Shown here: positions 37,401 through 48,114 of the stretch, piece by piece
Position numbering within the stretch: the first letter of the stretch is position 1
Layout: each line of letters begins with the position of its first letter
Source: Acorus gramineus
Taxonomy: Eukaryota > Streptophyta > Magnoliopsida > Acorales > Acoraceae
Assembly: GCA_030737835.1 (NCBI GenBank)
Contig: CM060849.1
Location: forward strand, 17,202,334-17,266,333
Direction: 5' to 3'
DNA: 64,000 bases
Position numbers and translations under genes: made by a program
Notes under the pieces: generated by a model
The model's database searches: none
What the model saw: only the letters and a program-made list of their open reading frames with translations
Told to the model about the DNA's origin: nothing

Positions 37401-39907
37401 AAAAGGAACAGTAGAGGGCAATTTTTTTTCTCTACTTCTTACAAGCTGGTATATGCTGTAATTTTTCCACTTCTTTCATGTTTTGATCTACCAATTTACC
37501 AGTCTCTAACTCTGTTTTCCAATTGTTGCAGCTGTGTATCTGGATGCCCTGGAAAAGGGTTTTAGTTGTATGTGTCATGTGAGGGTGTGAAGAATAAATT
37601 TGTTATATTAGCAAGGGGCTGAGGTCATTTTCTTTACTAAAAGGTGGGATGTCCAATGGCAAACATCTTAGATACAAGTGGAATTGAGATATCTCCTTAA
37701 AGACTACATTACAATAGTAAGGGAATGGAGAAACTATATCAGCCTATTCTTCAAGAAATTTCCATATCTACTAAGAAACCCTGATATAGCTCCCACATTC
37801 TTGCCTAATTTAAGTTTTCAAGCACCCTCAATACTTCCACTGTTCTCTACATAGATCTCTCTACCTTGAAAAATACTTGGATTCCTGCCCAGCCACGAAT
37901 TCCAACAACGTGTATGTGTGCATGCAGCGCCCAGCCAGGGATGTTTCTAAAAGGGTCAAACATAATCGTTCTTAAAGGGTTGATTTGTATTTGCCTATGA
38001 TACTGACAGTAGTCATGGTATGCCAGTTTTTCGTGTTGCCAGCTAAAGTCCCCATCAGGGACTTTGTAGTTTCTTTATAAAGGGTGGACTTGTAATTGTC
38101 CACTTCATTGTGTTTGATTTCTGAGGGTGGGGTATTTTGCCTTATAACATAGGAGACTGTGGAGGCCACTTCGCTGTGATATTACATACTATTTCATTAG
38201 TCACTGTTTCTTGTTTGCATCAATGACTATTCAAATTTGAAGAATCTTTGCTATGCTTTGTAAACTGCTTTCTCTGTTGGTATTTAATGGGTAACTAGCA
38301 ACTAATGTGCTTCACTGATTCACATGCTTTGCTAACATGGACTGTTATATTTTTACAGCTCAGTGGGGCGGCACCTGCACTCTCTTTGAAGGGAAGTCCA
38401 CATTGGATGGCTCCAGAGGTATTCCCCTTTTTTGTTAGTTGTGAATTTAAAAGATTGTATGCTCAAATTGAGGTACTCCGTGCAGGTCATGCAAGCTATG
38501 ATGCAGAATAATAGCGTTGGTTATGATCTTGCTGTTGACATTTGGAGTTTGGGGTGTACGATCATTGAGATGTTTACAAGGAAACCTCCATGGGCCGGTA
38601 TTGAAGGGGTAAATGCAGTACCATGCTGATTTACATTGATAACATTGATTTATTTATTTGCAATACACCAATCATATCACCCTGTTTCATGTGTAACATT
38701 AAATTAAGTTTTCCATGGTGGCTTAACTGCTGATTTAATCATTTTGTAGAATCTGAGAGTTATCTTATAAAAAATGATTTATACAGATTTGAGATTTTGA
38801 AGTCTTCCAAAGTGTTCAATACTGCCATGACCATACGAAATCACAATGTTAAAGTAAATGCACACATACATGCTAATATTTTTGGCATATGTCCCGTTAT
38901 CCTGCTGATTACCCTAGGCCCATCAACTCATCCACTTTATTTTGATTGTTATTCCTATTTTTAGGTTAATTCATGATGGTATTCTATTATCCTTGAAATT
39001 TTGATTTCCATAATGTTTCCCATCTGTAAATTGGCTGATTTTTTCCTCAAAAATAAATAAATAAATAGGCTAATTCCTAGATCATATTGCATTTATGCTA
39101 ATCAATATGATTTAATGTGTTTAAGTCTGTATGTTTTATTATCAGTGTGATTTCCATGTTACTTTTTATACTTACGAATGATAGGTCAATTCTTTTACAA
39201 ACTTATCTCACGATTTCTTAAATATTGCTACAGGCTGCAGCAATGTTTAAGGTCTTGCATGGATGTCCAACAATACCTGAAAATTTATCCCCAGAGGGTA
39301 AAGAATTCCTTAATCTTTGTTTCCAAAGAAATCCAGCTGACAGGCCATCAGCAGCTGCTTTGCTTGATCATCCATTTATAAGAAATTCACATCAGGAGAT
39401 CCCTTCCTATGTACACGCATTCTCTGGAATGAAACTGACGGTAAGCTTCTCAGTTTTATCTCATTATAATTTATTCTATAAGCTCCAGCATCAAAATTAT
39501 ATCGGCATTTTTTTTTATTCATCAGGGTACTGAACTGAGTCCCAGAGAAAGGACTAAATTTGTTGGTGATTCAGCTGCAAAAGGAAAGGTGTTATCAAAC
39601 AGGTATGCCCTTACATTATCCTTTCCCCCACTAAATTGAGTATTCATTCGAGTTCTATTCATCCATTATCTTTTATTTCACCAGTGACAATGACCAATCT
39701 CATCCCGAGACATCAGAATCAGCAGCATCTCGCCTTTCACCTCGTTCAACACTGGAGACGCTCCCTAACTTATCCCCTCCACAGGCTAACCATAGTCCCA
39801 GCCCTCCATTGAATGGATTGAGCGGCATACATCGCGGGGCAGCAAACCATCGCATGTACTCCTTACCCAAGGCCCATCATGGGAAGGAAGTTCTGCATCT
39901 TTTTTGA
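31418..39907 (+). CDS. MAP kinase kinase kinase, YODA/MAPKKK3/5 group
   Basis: A plant MEKK-type kinase that heads MAPK cascades in development and immunity. Exons: 31418-31929, 33505-34137, 34214-34301, 35726-35788, 35869-36032, 36980-37055, 38359-38418, 38486-38608, 39234-39440, 39526-39602, 39685-39907, totalling 2226 nt and 741 residues. The N-terminal half is Ser/Pro-rich and regulatory (MPWWKN start, [29 protein letters not shown]). The kinase domain spans about 362-622, with G-loop GSGTFG, Lys391 (CAMKEV), catalytic Asp488 (MHRDIKGAN), Asp506 of DFG and GSPHWMAPE. All catalytic residues are kept. The tail has [16 protein letters not shown] as in Arabidopsis MAPKKK5. Which paralog (3, 5 or YODA) cannot be settled by eye; the tail favours MAPKKK5/3. 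The exon 2 acceptor is the second of two tandem AGs (CAGTAG). Confidence 0.95.
31930..33504. other. MAPKKK intron 1 with SINE-like remnants
   Basis: Near 32335-32405 (reverse) and 33255-33340 (forward) are short segments with A-box-like and B-box-like stretches (GGATTCAAGTC reversed; GGGATTGAACC), suggesting old tRNA-derived SINE remnants. They are diverged, have no clear target repeats, and are not called as separate elements. Confidence 0.3.
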
Positions 39908-41408
39908 CATGTATTGTTTATTGAAACAGGAGTTGTACCTCACAACCTCCCCATAGTGTGATATCTGAAGTCAATAGGAGCAGGACATTTGAAGGTTTCA
40001 ACAGTTGACAAGTGAGAAGTTATTATTACTCCAGGGGCTTGGGGTGGACCAGGAGCCTCTAATTCTTCATCCACCCTTCTTTAAATCTTGATTGTGTATA
40101 TATTGAGATTGGATTCTGTACAAGGGACAATAACGCACCTGTTTCACGTTTGTGGGTATCATAGAATAGCAGGACCAGAGAATGAGAGCAGTTGTAGATA
40201 AGCGAAACAGCTTTCTTCATTTGCAGCTTCATCAGGCTATTTAAGGTGGTGGTGTTCTCCTCTGTAAGTGAAGAACTTGCAAATTGTAAGTTTGTTTATA
40301 TATAAATGAAAGAGAAACTAGGGTGATTTTTTTTTTTTTGGTTGTTTAGTTACAATCGATATTATTGTTCCACCTAATGACCCGCTCATCAATGCATGGG
40401 ATCATGCTAACTCTATGGATGGTGGAAAATTTTACAGTCTTGACTACATCCTAACGAGCAATTTTAATTTTTTTTTTTAATTCATTAAATAAAATATAAA
40501 CTCTATGATTTGTATGGATCTATTTATGGTAAAAGTGAACATGTATTATTCATTTAACAATGTATTGCCAGTAGGATTGCATGGAGGTATGGTAAATGAC
40601 ACTGTAATATCATTAAAAAAAATGAAAGAAATAGCTCTGTTACACATTAGTTTTGGTGTGTCCCCTATTTGGTATGCAGTTTTATTTTATTAATGAGGTA
40701 AAGAAAAAAAAAAATTTGAGATAACTATAGTCTTTTTATATTCTTGATAAAAAGAGATACAAAAGTCCGAAATATAGAAAAATAAATAAGAAAGCTTGAT
40801 GAAAACGAAAACACAAAATATATTTTTTCATAACATTATCACGTAATTCTTTTTAGATTTATTTTTACATAATATATACGTACATCTTTTTACTAGCAAG
40901 GGCCAAGGAGCAACCTAACATTTTTTCATAAAGATATTATATGAAGATATGAAAGTATATATATTATTTTCATAAATATAAATAGATAGTTAAGTAAAGA
41001 GTGCACAATCTTTTTATCCATCTCTGCCGAGGTTCGTATACGTCACTTCGATCGAATTAAATGAAAAAGATGGCCTCATTTAATCAATCCATTTTTATAA
41101 ATAAAATAAAAAACTTTGTATACAAGTTCTTATGTATGGAGTATGGACGACTCCTTTTTTTTTTACCGTACCAGTAAGGGTGGGGCTGCTTTTGAGTCTT
41201 GAGAAGAAAGAAGCGGCAGAGCTGATCTTTTGCATTCCCCTGGCCTCACAAGGCAGAATTATTTTTTTAATATTTAAAACATTTATTAGGGTGTCCTTCC
41301 TATTTAATATCTTCCTCTTTTACCCAATCTTCTATGTTACAAAACACTCTGGGTTGTTTGGTGGATTTTTGGTAGAGGGTTCTTGTGGACTTGCATTTTT
41401 TCGGATCG
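39908..41408. other. MAPKKK 3' region and AT-rich spacer
   Basis: The first 400 or so bases look like the MAPKKK 3' untranslated region. The rest is AT-rich without a supported gene. Confidence 0.5.
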
Positions 41409-41767
41409 ATCCCTCACTTCTTGACATTTAACTCTTAGTCCTCCTTTTTATAGGCAAAACTTGCGGACTTCAATGGGTTTGGCAAACGTCCGTCCATACA
41501 CCGTTAATTTGTGAAATATGATTTATTTTTAAGTCCCTGTAAACTATGTTATTTAGTGATTAGTCCCTCCATTCTTTATATTTTACAGGGACCAATCACT
41601 AAATAACATAGTTTACAAAGACTTAAAAATATAGTTTATAGGGACTAAAAAATAAAATCACATTTTACAAATTAACGGTGTATGGACGGACGTTTGACGG
41701 AGGGACTAAAAACCAAATAGGCTGTTGAATATGAGGACTAAAAAAAATATATCAAGAAGTGAGAGAC
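41409..41767. mobile_element. Foldback (long inverted-repeat) element
   Basis: Long arms pair almost end to end. CGTCCGTCCATACACCGTTA and AATTTGTGAAATATGATT near 41488-41523 return in reverse at 41658-41693. AACTATGTTATTTAGTGATT near 41541-41560 returns in reverse at 41594-41613. The outer ends (TCCCTCACTTCTTGA and reverse) also match. AAGTCCC-type blocks relate it loosely to the MITEs at 28005 and 42748. No coding. Confidence 0.8.
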
Positions 41768-42010
41768 CTGTTCTTAAATATACATGTTTACAGAGACTTA
41801 AAACTAAAAATCCATAATATAACTGAGCTCCTACTTGTAAACATTGGAGTCATGACCATTAATCATTTATTGTCAAATCAATACATTTCCAATATTTATA
41901 TGACTAGGATTTATTATATATTTATGAGTGCTGATAGACAAAATATATGGCGCGTTCGCTTCTTCTGTTTTTTTTTTTCTGGTGCAATCGCTTTTGAAGT
42001 CCACTGGTAT

Positions 42011-42119
42011 GTTTAGGAATGTAATAAGTTTATAAATTAGGAACCATATAGAGAAGATTAGCATGCCCCAGTACAAGAATGACTAGCACAAATTGAAAAA
42101 TGATCTAACTTTTTTTTTT
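42011..42119 (+). pseudogene. U6 spliceosomal snRNA pseudogene
   Basis: From about 42031 to the T-run this matches plant U6: the invariant AGAGAAGATTAGCATG is intact, then CCCC, AATGAC, GCACAAAT, and a final T-tract that would stop RNA polymerase III. The 5' stem-loop region (before 42030) is degenerate, the GGCCCCTGCGCAAGGATGACACG stretch carries several changes, and neither an upstream sequence element (RTCCCACATCG) nor a properly placed TATA box is seen. It is therefore most likely not expressed. Confidence 0.8.
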
Positions 42120-42747
42120 TTATAACACTAGTAAAAGATTAATACGTTACTCATCATACATATTTAATATGTGAGTCTTTGTTTGAACATGTTTCATTCA
42201 TAGATACCATGTCATATATTTAGCGAGAAAATATGGATGTTTGTGAATATAGTTGGTTAAATGCATATGTATTTCATTTTTTTTATTAAGATTTATTTCA
42301 ATGAATTGTATGTTATGTTATAACATACTATACTTAATACTTTAATAGGAAAAAACTCAAAAAAATCTTTTAAAAGTTATAAATACCAAAATCAACTATT
42401 TTTTAAAATTATACAAAAAAATAGTTTCATTTCACCATCTTTGAAATTAAAAAGACTAACACACTCATATGTAATTTTTAAACCCTCTCTCATCATATTT
42501 AAAATTTTTTATAACCATCATCTAATTAAAAATTAAAATTAATATGAGAAATGATTTTATTTGAGAGTGATTCTACGTGTTACTAAATTTTTAAAGTATG
42601 CTATAAAAAATGTTAAAATTGTCAAAATTGTCATTTATGAATTTACAAGATTTGTTTTTAGATTTTTTCTAACTTTTAAAGTTTTTTTTTTAAATTTGTT
42701 ATTTATATTTTATACAATATATTTATCAAATATAAATAACAAAAAAT

Positions 42748-43010
42748 TTTTAGTTTTAAGTCCCCACAAACCATCATATTTAGTAAACGGTCTCTCCCTT
42801 CTTTCTTTTTTGGGTTTTGTCCACAGATTTAAATGATAGTTCCTTTTTAGTCCCTGAGAGGGATCTATCCATAAATTATTTAATTAATTTTTTAGTCCCT
42901 GTGAGGGACCTATTCATGAATTATCTTTAAATCGGGGGACTAAAACCTAAATACGAAAAAGAGAGGGATCAATCACTAAATATGATGATTTGTGAGACTT
43001 AAAACTAAAA
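42748..43010. mobile_element. MITE, copy B of a two-copy family
   Basis: The 263-bp element has inverted repeats TTTTAGTTTTAAGTCCC and its reverse. It is flanked on both sides by ATAACAAAAAAT (42736-42747 and 43011-43022), a likely target duplication. The sequence follows copy A at 28005-28275 along its whole length, including the CCTGAGAGGGA centre. Confidence 0.9.
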
Positions 43011-43479
43011 ATAACAAAAAATCACATGCATGATTTAATGACGTGTCTATCTTCTCATAGATTTAAAATGAGATCGGTAAAAAAACAAAAATTTCATATG
43101 TTGGGCAACTTGATCATCACTCTTTTTAATTATAATAATAATTATATTCCACGTATTGGGTAAATCTTAACAAATTATCAAATTTTAATTGATTCACTTT
43201 TTTAATGATTTTCATTCCATTCACAGAGTCAAAATATCCATCCCTACGTGGAAATTAACGATTTACTGTTTCCAAACCCCTTGTAATTCCTTAATCATCT
43301 TTCATTAAAAAAAAAAAAAAAAACTAAAAGGACACGATCGTCCTTTTCGTTAAAGACAAGGGCAAATCCATAAAACCATATAATGACCTCAGAACCACAG
43401 CAAAATCGGACGGTTAATATTCCATCCAAATGCCATCGGACGGTGGTCAGACGCGACACGTGCGACAGCCCATTCGACG

Positions 43480-43790
43480 TGGTTCCGCGCTTCGCGGATG
43501 CGTCACCTCCACCACCTCTGCATTTCCATGTTTGTTTTCGCAGTTATCAAAAAAAAAAAAAAAAAAAAACCCGTATAAGTTCCGCTTGTTCTCGCCTTTT
43601 TGTTTGAGATCCGAAACGACCTCTTATTTTCCGATATTTGATTTTATATTTCTTTTGTGGGTTGGATTCGATTGAGGAGAAAATCAAAAACCCATTTGGA
43701 TCTCGATCTGGGTTTTTATTGGGTTTGTTTGGTTTGGTTCGTTTTTGAAGAATTATGGGTTGGAGGAGAAGGAACTTTGGTTGAATGTAA
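43480..43790 (+). promoter_or_regulatory. Possible non-coding first exon upstream of the LBD gene
   Basis: A GC-richer patch ends in TTGGTTGAATGTAAGTCTC, a good splice donor (donor GT at about 43788-43789), followed by a T-rich stretch like an intron start. It could be a 5' untranslated exon of the LBD gene or of another transcript. No matching acceptor was fixed; the LBD gene also has its own TATA motif. Confidence 0.3.
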
Positions 43791-44449
43791 GTCTCTATCT
43801 CTCCATCTGTTCATGTTCTTATTTTGATTTTGATTTTTTTTTTTTTTTGCGTTTTAATTATAGTGTTATCATTGAATAATGGAACCCAAATCATTGTTTT
43901 GATTTGAATTAAAATAAAATCTATAATGGGTTCATCAAATTAGATTACTATCGTTTTGTTCAAACTTAGAATTACGAGAACTGTAATCCTAAAACGTATA
44001 TTGAAAATAAATTTCATTTCGAAAACTTTCCTTTAACATTTGAATTGCCAAACTCATATCAATTTGTTCAGCACCCATTGATTTCCAAAAACCAAATACT
44101 TCAGATGCTAAAGGAAATGTTTTTATGACACATTAAAGTAGTAAAAAAAAAAAAAACCCTTCAAATTTATGAAAAAAAACCCAAATAAACTGCTATACTT
44201 TCTCAAACGATTTAAAAAAAAAAAAAAATCAAATCTTTATTATAGAAAAATTTTGCTTTCCGAGACATACATTTCCAGCACAACCCAAATCCACCACCAA
44301 CAACCAATTAAATTTCACAATCCGTCAATTAAAACCAAAAAATCCTTCAAATTCATCAAAAAACCTCCAATACCCATCATCACATACTTGATATACAAAA
44401 CCCAAAACACATTTTTATAATCCTTAATCTTCCATTCTCTCTCTCCCCC
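43791..44449. other. LBD upstream region
   Basis: AT- and A-rich sequence with several poly-A runs between the possible first exon and the LBD core promoter. No gene is seen. Confidence 0.5.
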
Positions 44450-44459
44450 CACATATAAG
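44450..44459 (+). promoter_or_regulatory. Probable TATA box of the LBD gene
   Basis: CACATATAAGC lies about 120 bases upstream of the LBD start codon and after a CT-rich stretch. The call rests on motif and position. Confidence 0.4.
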
Positions 44460-44575
44460 CTGTCAAGATCTAGCCCTAACACACTCTATCAAATAAACTA
44501 TTTAAATATATAAAAAAAAAACCCCAAACTAATCACAACCCACACAGATTTGCCTTTGCAAGACCCCCCACAAGA

Positions 44576-45316
44576 ATGGCGTCCTCCTCCTCCTCCTCAT
44601 CAAACTCCCCCTGCGCGGCGTGCAAGTTCCTGCGACGCAAGTGCACGCAAGGGTGCGTGTTCGCCCCATACTTTCCGCCGGACCAACCCCAGAAGTTCGC
44701 GAACGTGCACCGCGTCTTCGGCGCCAGCAACGTCTCCAAGCTCCTCCAGGAGCTCCCCCAGACCCAAAGAGAAGACACCGTGAACTCCCTCGCTTACGAG
44801 GCCGAGGCCCGTCTCCGCGACCCCGTCTACGGCTGCGTCGGCTACATTTCCCTCCTCCAACAGAAGCTCCGACTCATCCAGAACGACCTCCTCCTCGCAA
44901 AGAAGGAACTCGCATCCTACATCGGCACCACCCAAACCCAGATCCCTTACGCGTACTACGGTCTGGGTTTGGGTCAGGCGCCGCTGCCGCAGCAGCAGCA
45001 GCAGCAGATGTTGGTGGAGGCGCAGATGGTGAGACAGCAGGAGATGTGGAGATATGAACAGCAGGAGGAGATGGGGAGGTTTGGGGGGTTTGAAGGGCAG
45101 GTTGTTGGGTACCATGAACATGTTGGGGAAGGTGGGGGTGGTGGTGAGGGGGTTGGGTTGGCTTTGGTTCCTTTTGATAGCTTGTTTTCGATTCAGCAGC
45201 CGCAGCAGCAACAGGAGGAGCAGCAGCAGAGGGAGAGTGAGCGGCGGTTGCCGACGGCGGCGCAGAGGGCGGGGAGCAGTGAAGAGGTCAGGAGCGCCGC
45301 CCCGCCGTCTTGTTGA
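44576..45316 (+). CDS. LOB-domain transcription factor, class I (LBD)
   Basis: A nuclear DNA-binding protein of the plant-specific LOB/AS2 family, which acts in lateral organ boundaries and leaf patterning; 246 residues with no intron in the coding part. The zinc-finger-like C block has Cys13, Cys16, Cys23 and Cys27 (CX2CX6CX3C). The GAS block contains FGASNVSKLLQEL, with DPVYGCVGYIS and then the leucine-zipper-like L-spaced helix (LLQQKLRLIQNDLLLAKKEL) that marks class I. The C-terminal 130 residues are rich in Gln and Gly and low in complexity. Sequence is near LBD36/ASL1 and AS2; the exact ortholog cannot be fixed by eye. The first exon region is GC-rich against an AT-rich background. Confidence 0.94.
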   Translation: MASSSSSSSNSPCAACKFLRRKCTQGCVFAPYFPPDQPQKFANVHRVFGASNVSKLLQELPQTQREDTVNSLAYEAEARLRDPVYGCVGYISLLQQKLRLIQNDLLLAKKELASYIGTTQTQIPYAYYGLGLGQAPLPQQQQQQMLVEAQMVRQQEMWRYEQQEEMGRFGGFEGQVVGYHEHVGEGGGGGEGVGLALVPFDSLFSIQQPQQQQEEQQQRESERRLPTAAQRAGSSEEVRSAAPPSC

Positions 45317-45466
45317 TGGGTCTTGATTGAGGTTTGTTTTATTTATTTATTTTTTAATTATTTTTTTTTATTTGAAAGAGTTATATGTTAAAATGTGTAC
45401 AGAAATTTAAATTTAAGTAAAAGTCACTTAAAAATGTTTTTAATCATTTACCTCTTACACCGTATC

Positions 45467-46265
45467 AGGCCTGTCAACGGGTCGGGGTGGACCCGGACCC
45501 GACCCGTGACAGGACCCGGCGGGTCCGGGTCCAACCCAGGACCCGGCGGGTCCGGAGAAATGTGGACCCGGACCCGGACCCGTCGGACCCGGGTCGGGTC
45601 CGGGTCCGACCCGACCCGGATGGTTGGGTAAAAAAAAAAAAAGAGAGAAGAACTCATGTATTTGTTTGTCTTATCATTCTATTTGAAATTTTTTGTAATA
45701 AAACATTATTGTTAATGAGACTATGTTTGAATATAATTTTATACCATTCAAAAGAAGTAAATGAATTATTAAACAACATCCAAAACAATAATCACTAACA
45801 TAAAAAAACATATTAACCTAAATAATAAACATAACTAACCTAAACAACATTCAAAACAATAAACACTAACATATTAACCTAAATAATAAACATAAATCAT
45901 GCAACAAACTAATTAATCATACAAATTCAAATGCTAATAAATTAATTGTCCAAAACAAACCGATTTATAGGCTTGTTATGATTATGATTTATGAACTTGT
46001 AGATACAAAAATAAGTTAAGTAAGAAATAAAATTATGTATCAACTAATACTAATGGTCTTATAATATATGAACATATATTAAAAAAAACAGTCGGGTCCA
46101 ACGGGTCGGGGCGGGGTGGACCCGGACCCGACCCGTTTGTTTGTTCGGGTCCGCCGGGTCGGGTCCAACTCGGGTCGGGTCCAAATCGGGTCGGGTATAT
46201 TACACGTGTAATCGGGTCCGGGTCGGGTCGGGTCCGGGTCTAGACCCGACCCGTTGACAGGCCTA
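45467..46265. mobile_element. hAT-like non-autonomous element with GGGTCCGGGTC-rich ends
   Basis: A 799-bp element. Left end AGGCCTGTCAACGGGTCGG; right end is its reverse complement (CCGTTGACAGGCCT). Both ends contain clusters of CCCGGACCCG-type repeats about 150 bp long, separated by an AT-rich core. Target sites ACCGTATC (45459-45466) and ACTGTATC (46266-46273) agree at 7 of 8 positions, as expected for hAT. No transposase is present. Confidence 0.85.
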
Positions 46266-46912
46266 ACTGTATCAAGACTCCAATCCTTATTCAAACCTAT
46301 ACCCAAATTTTACTTTAAATTTGAGTAAAAGCTTGATTTGATATGATGTGTTTCCAAACCATCATTTTGTGTTTTACTCAAATCTTTTAAAAAATTCATA
46401 TCTGCTTCTAATTATTTTTTATAAACATTTTCAAAGTCTTTCCCTAAACATTTTTACTATTCAATTTTTATTCTCTATTTAAATTTAAAAATTATAATCA
46501 TCCAATTTTTTTAAAAAAGATAAAAAATAATCTTTTTTTTATTTGAATAAAAATAAGAAGTTAAAAAACAAATAGTAAGACTTAAGAAAGAATGCTATTT
46601 TATTTTTGGGTTTCAAGAGATGGTAAAAATTTTGGGGGGTGGGAAGACATTTAATATAATTCAACTAAAGGTGGAGTTGAAAGGAAAAAAAAATGTCACA
46701 TTGGAAGAAAATGTGGAAATAAAGGAAAAAAAGAGACGTTGAAAATTTGATTAAAGATTTGAGTCTTCCCTGATTTGAGTAAAGATTTGTGTAAAAACTT
46801 AATTTGGTATGGATATGGGTAATTGGTTGAAAAGAGTTTTGAGTGACTTTTACTCAAATTTAAATTTGGGTAAAGATTTGGGTATATAATTGGAGATACT
46901 CTTACCCATATC

Positions 46913-47360
46913 TAGAGTTGCAACTTGGGTCGGGTTGAACCCGATTTTTATATGGGTTGAGTTGACCAAATCGAATTCGGGTTCGCTAATTCGGGTTGAC
47001 TCACAAATCATGTTGGGTTCGGGTTGGCATCACTCACAACCCGACTCAACCCCAACTCGTAAACTAATAGTTAAAAAAAAATCATGGCCGTTCATTCTGT
47101 AGCTTCTAATCTGGGTAGTCCAAATTTTAGGTAAACCTAGTTAATCTTACGGGTTGGGTCGAGTTGATTTATTTAATTTGCACATCATGTTAAAAATTCA
47201 GGTTGGATCGGGTTGGTCCAATTCGAGTTGGGTTGGGTTAATTACGAGTTGGGTTCGGATTGATCCAATTCGAGTTGAAAATCGGGTTGAGTAATTTGCA
47301 ATTCGGGTTGAGTTCGGGTTGGGGTCAACCCGAACCCAACCCACCCGAGTTGCAGCCCTA
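46913..47360. mobile_element. hAT-like non-autonomous element with GGGTTGGGTTC-rich body
   Basis: A 448-bp element. Left end TAGAGTTGCAACTTGGGT; the right end reversed is TAGGGCTGCAACTCGGGT. The flanks CCCATATC (46905-46912) and CCTATATC (47361-47368) form an 8-bp target site with one change. The body is full of CGGGTTG/CAACCCG motifs, giving strong self-pairing. No coding. Confidence 0.88.
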
Positions 47361-47431
47361 CCTATATCAAATTAAGTTTTTACTCAATCTTTTACATAAA
47401 TCAAAGAAAACTCAAACATTTATCTAAATTT

Positions 47432-47695
47432 GTGAGAGGTCCCAAGTTCAATTCTCAGAATGCTCCTCCCTCTTTATTTTATTATCAGTCCCCAGTGGTC
47501 ATAGCACAACGGTTCAGGGCTTAACGGTGTTACCGATAGGTCCTGGATTCGAGTCTTGGCGCTGACTTATCCACCTGTTTGTTGGCAATTATTTGAAAGA
47601 ATTTTTCTTGAGACCGGGGCAAACAGGCGGAGGTAGCCTTCCCAGCTCGACCGTAAAGTCGGTCACATAGGGTCCCTCCAATATCAATAAAAAAA
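47432..47695 (+). mobile_element. tRNA-derived SINE, copy 2, possibly composite
   Basis: AAACATTTATCTAAATTT (47414-47431) and AAACATTTACCTAAATTT (47696-47713) are an 18-bp target duplication with one mismatch. A first part (47432-47489) contains a B-box-like AAGTTCAATTC. A second part from about 47490 matches SINE copy 1 (GTGGTCATAGCACAACGG, then GGTCCTGGATTCGAGTC) and ends in an A-tract. Because the repeats enclose both parts, it looks like a composite or longer SINE of which copy 1 keeps only the second part. Confidence 0.85.
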
Positions 47696-48114
47696 AAACA
47701 TTTACCTAAATTTTAAAATACTGTTTTTCTTTTTCAACTCTACATTTTTTTTTTAAGATACGAGTAAAACACAAAGTGATGGTTGAAGATATCATATCAA
47801 ATTAAGCTTTTACTCTAATTTTTAGTAATATTTGAGTATAGATTTGAGTTAGGCTGGAGATGGCGTTAAGGATAATGTTAGGTATAGTCTAAAATACAGT
47901 CCTAACATATTTAAATTATTTAGAAATAATAAATATCATCTAATTAATTAAATATATCTCTCTATTTCAAATTGAATAGACTTATTTTTAACAAATGTAA
48001 AAAAAAATTAACGACCTATGAGACTATATTTAAAAATGTAAGAAAGACGGTGAGTAACAATGCCCTCATAATAATACAGATACAGAGGATGTGTGAATTT
48101 TTTTTGTTGGTGTT

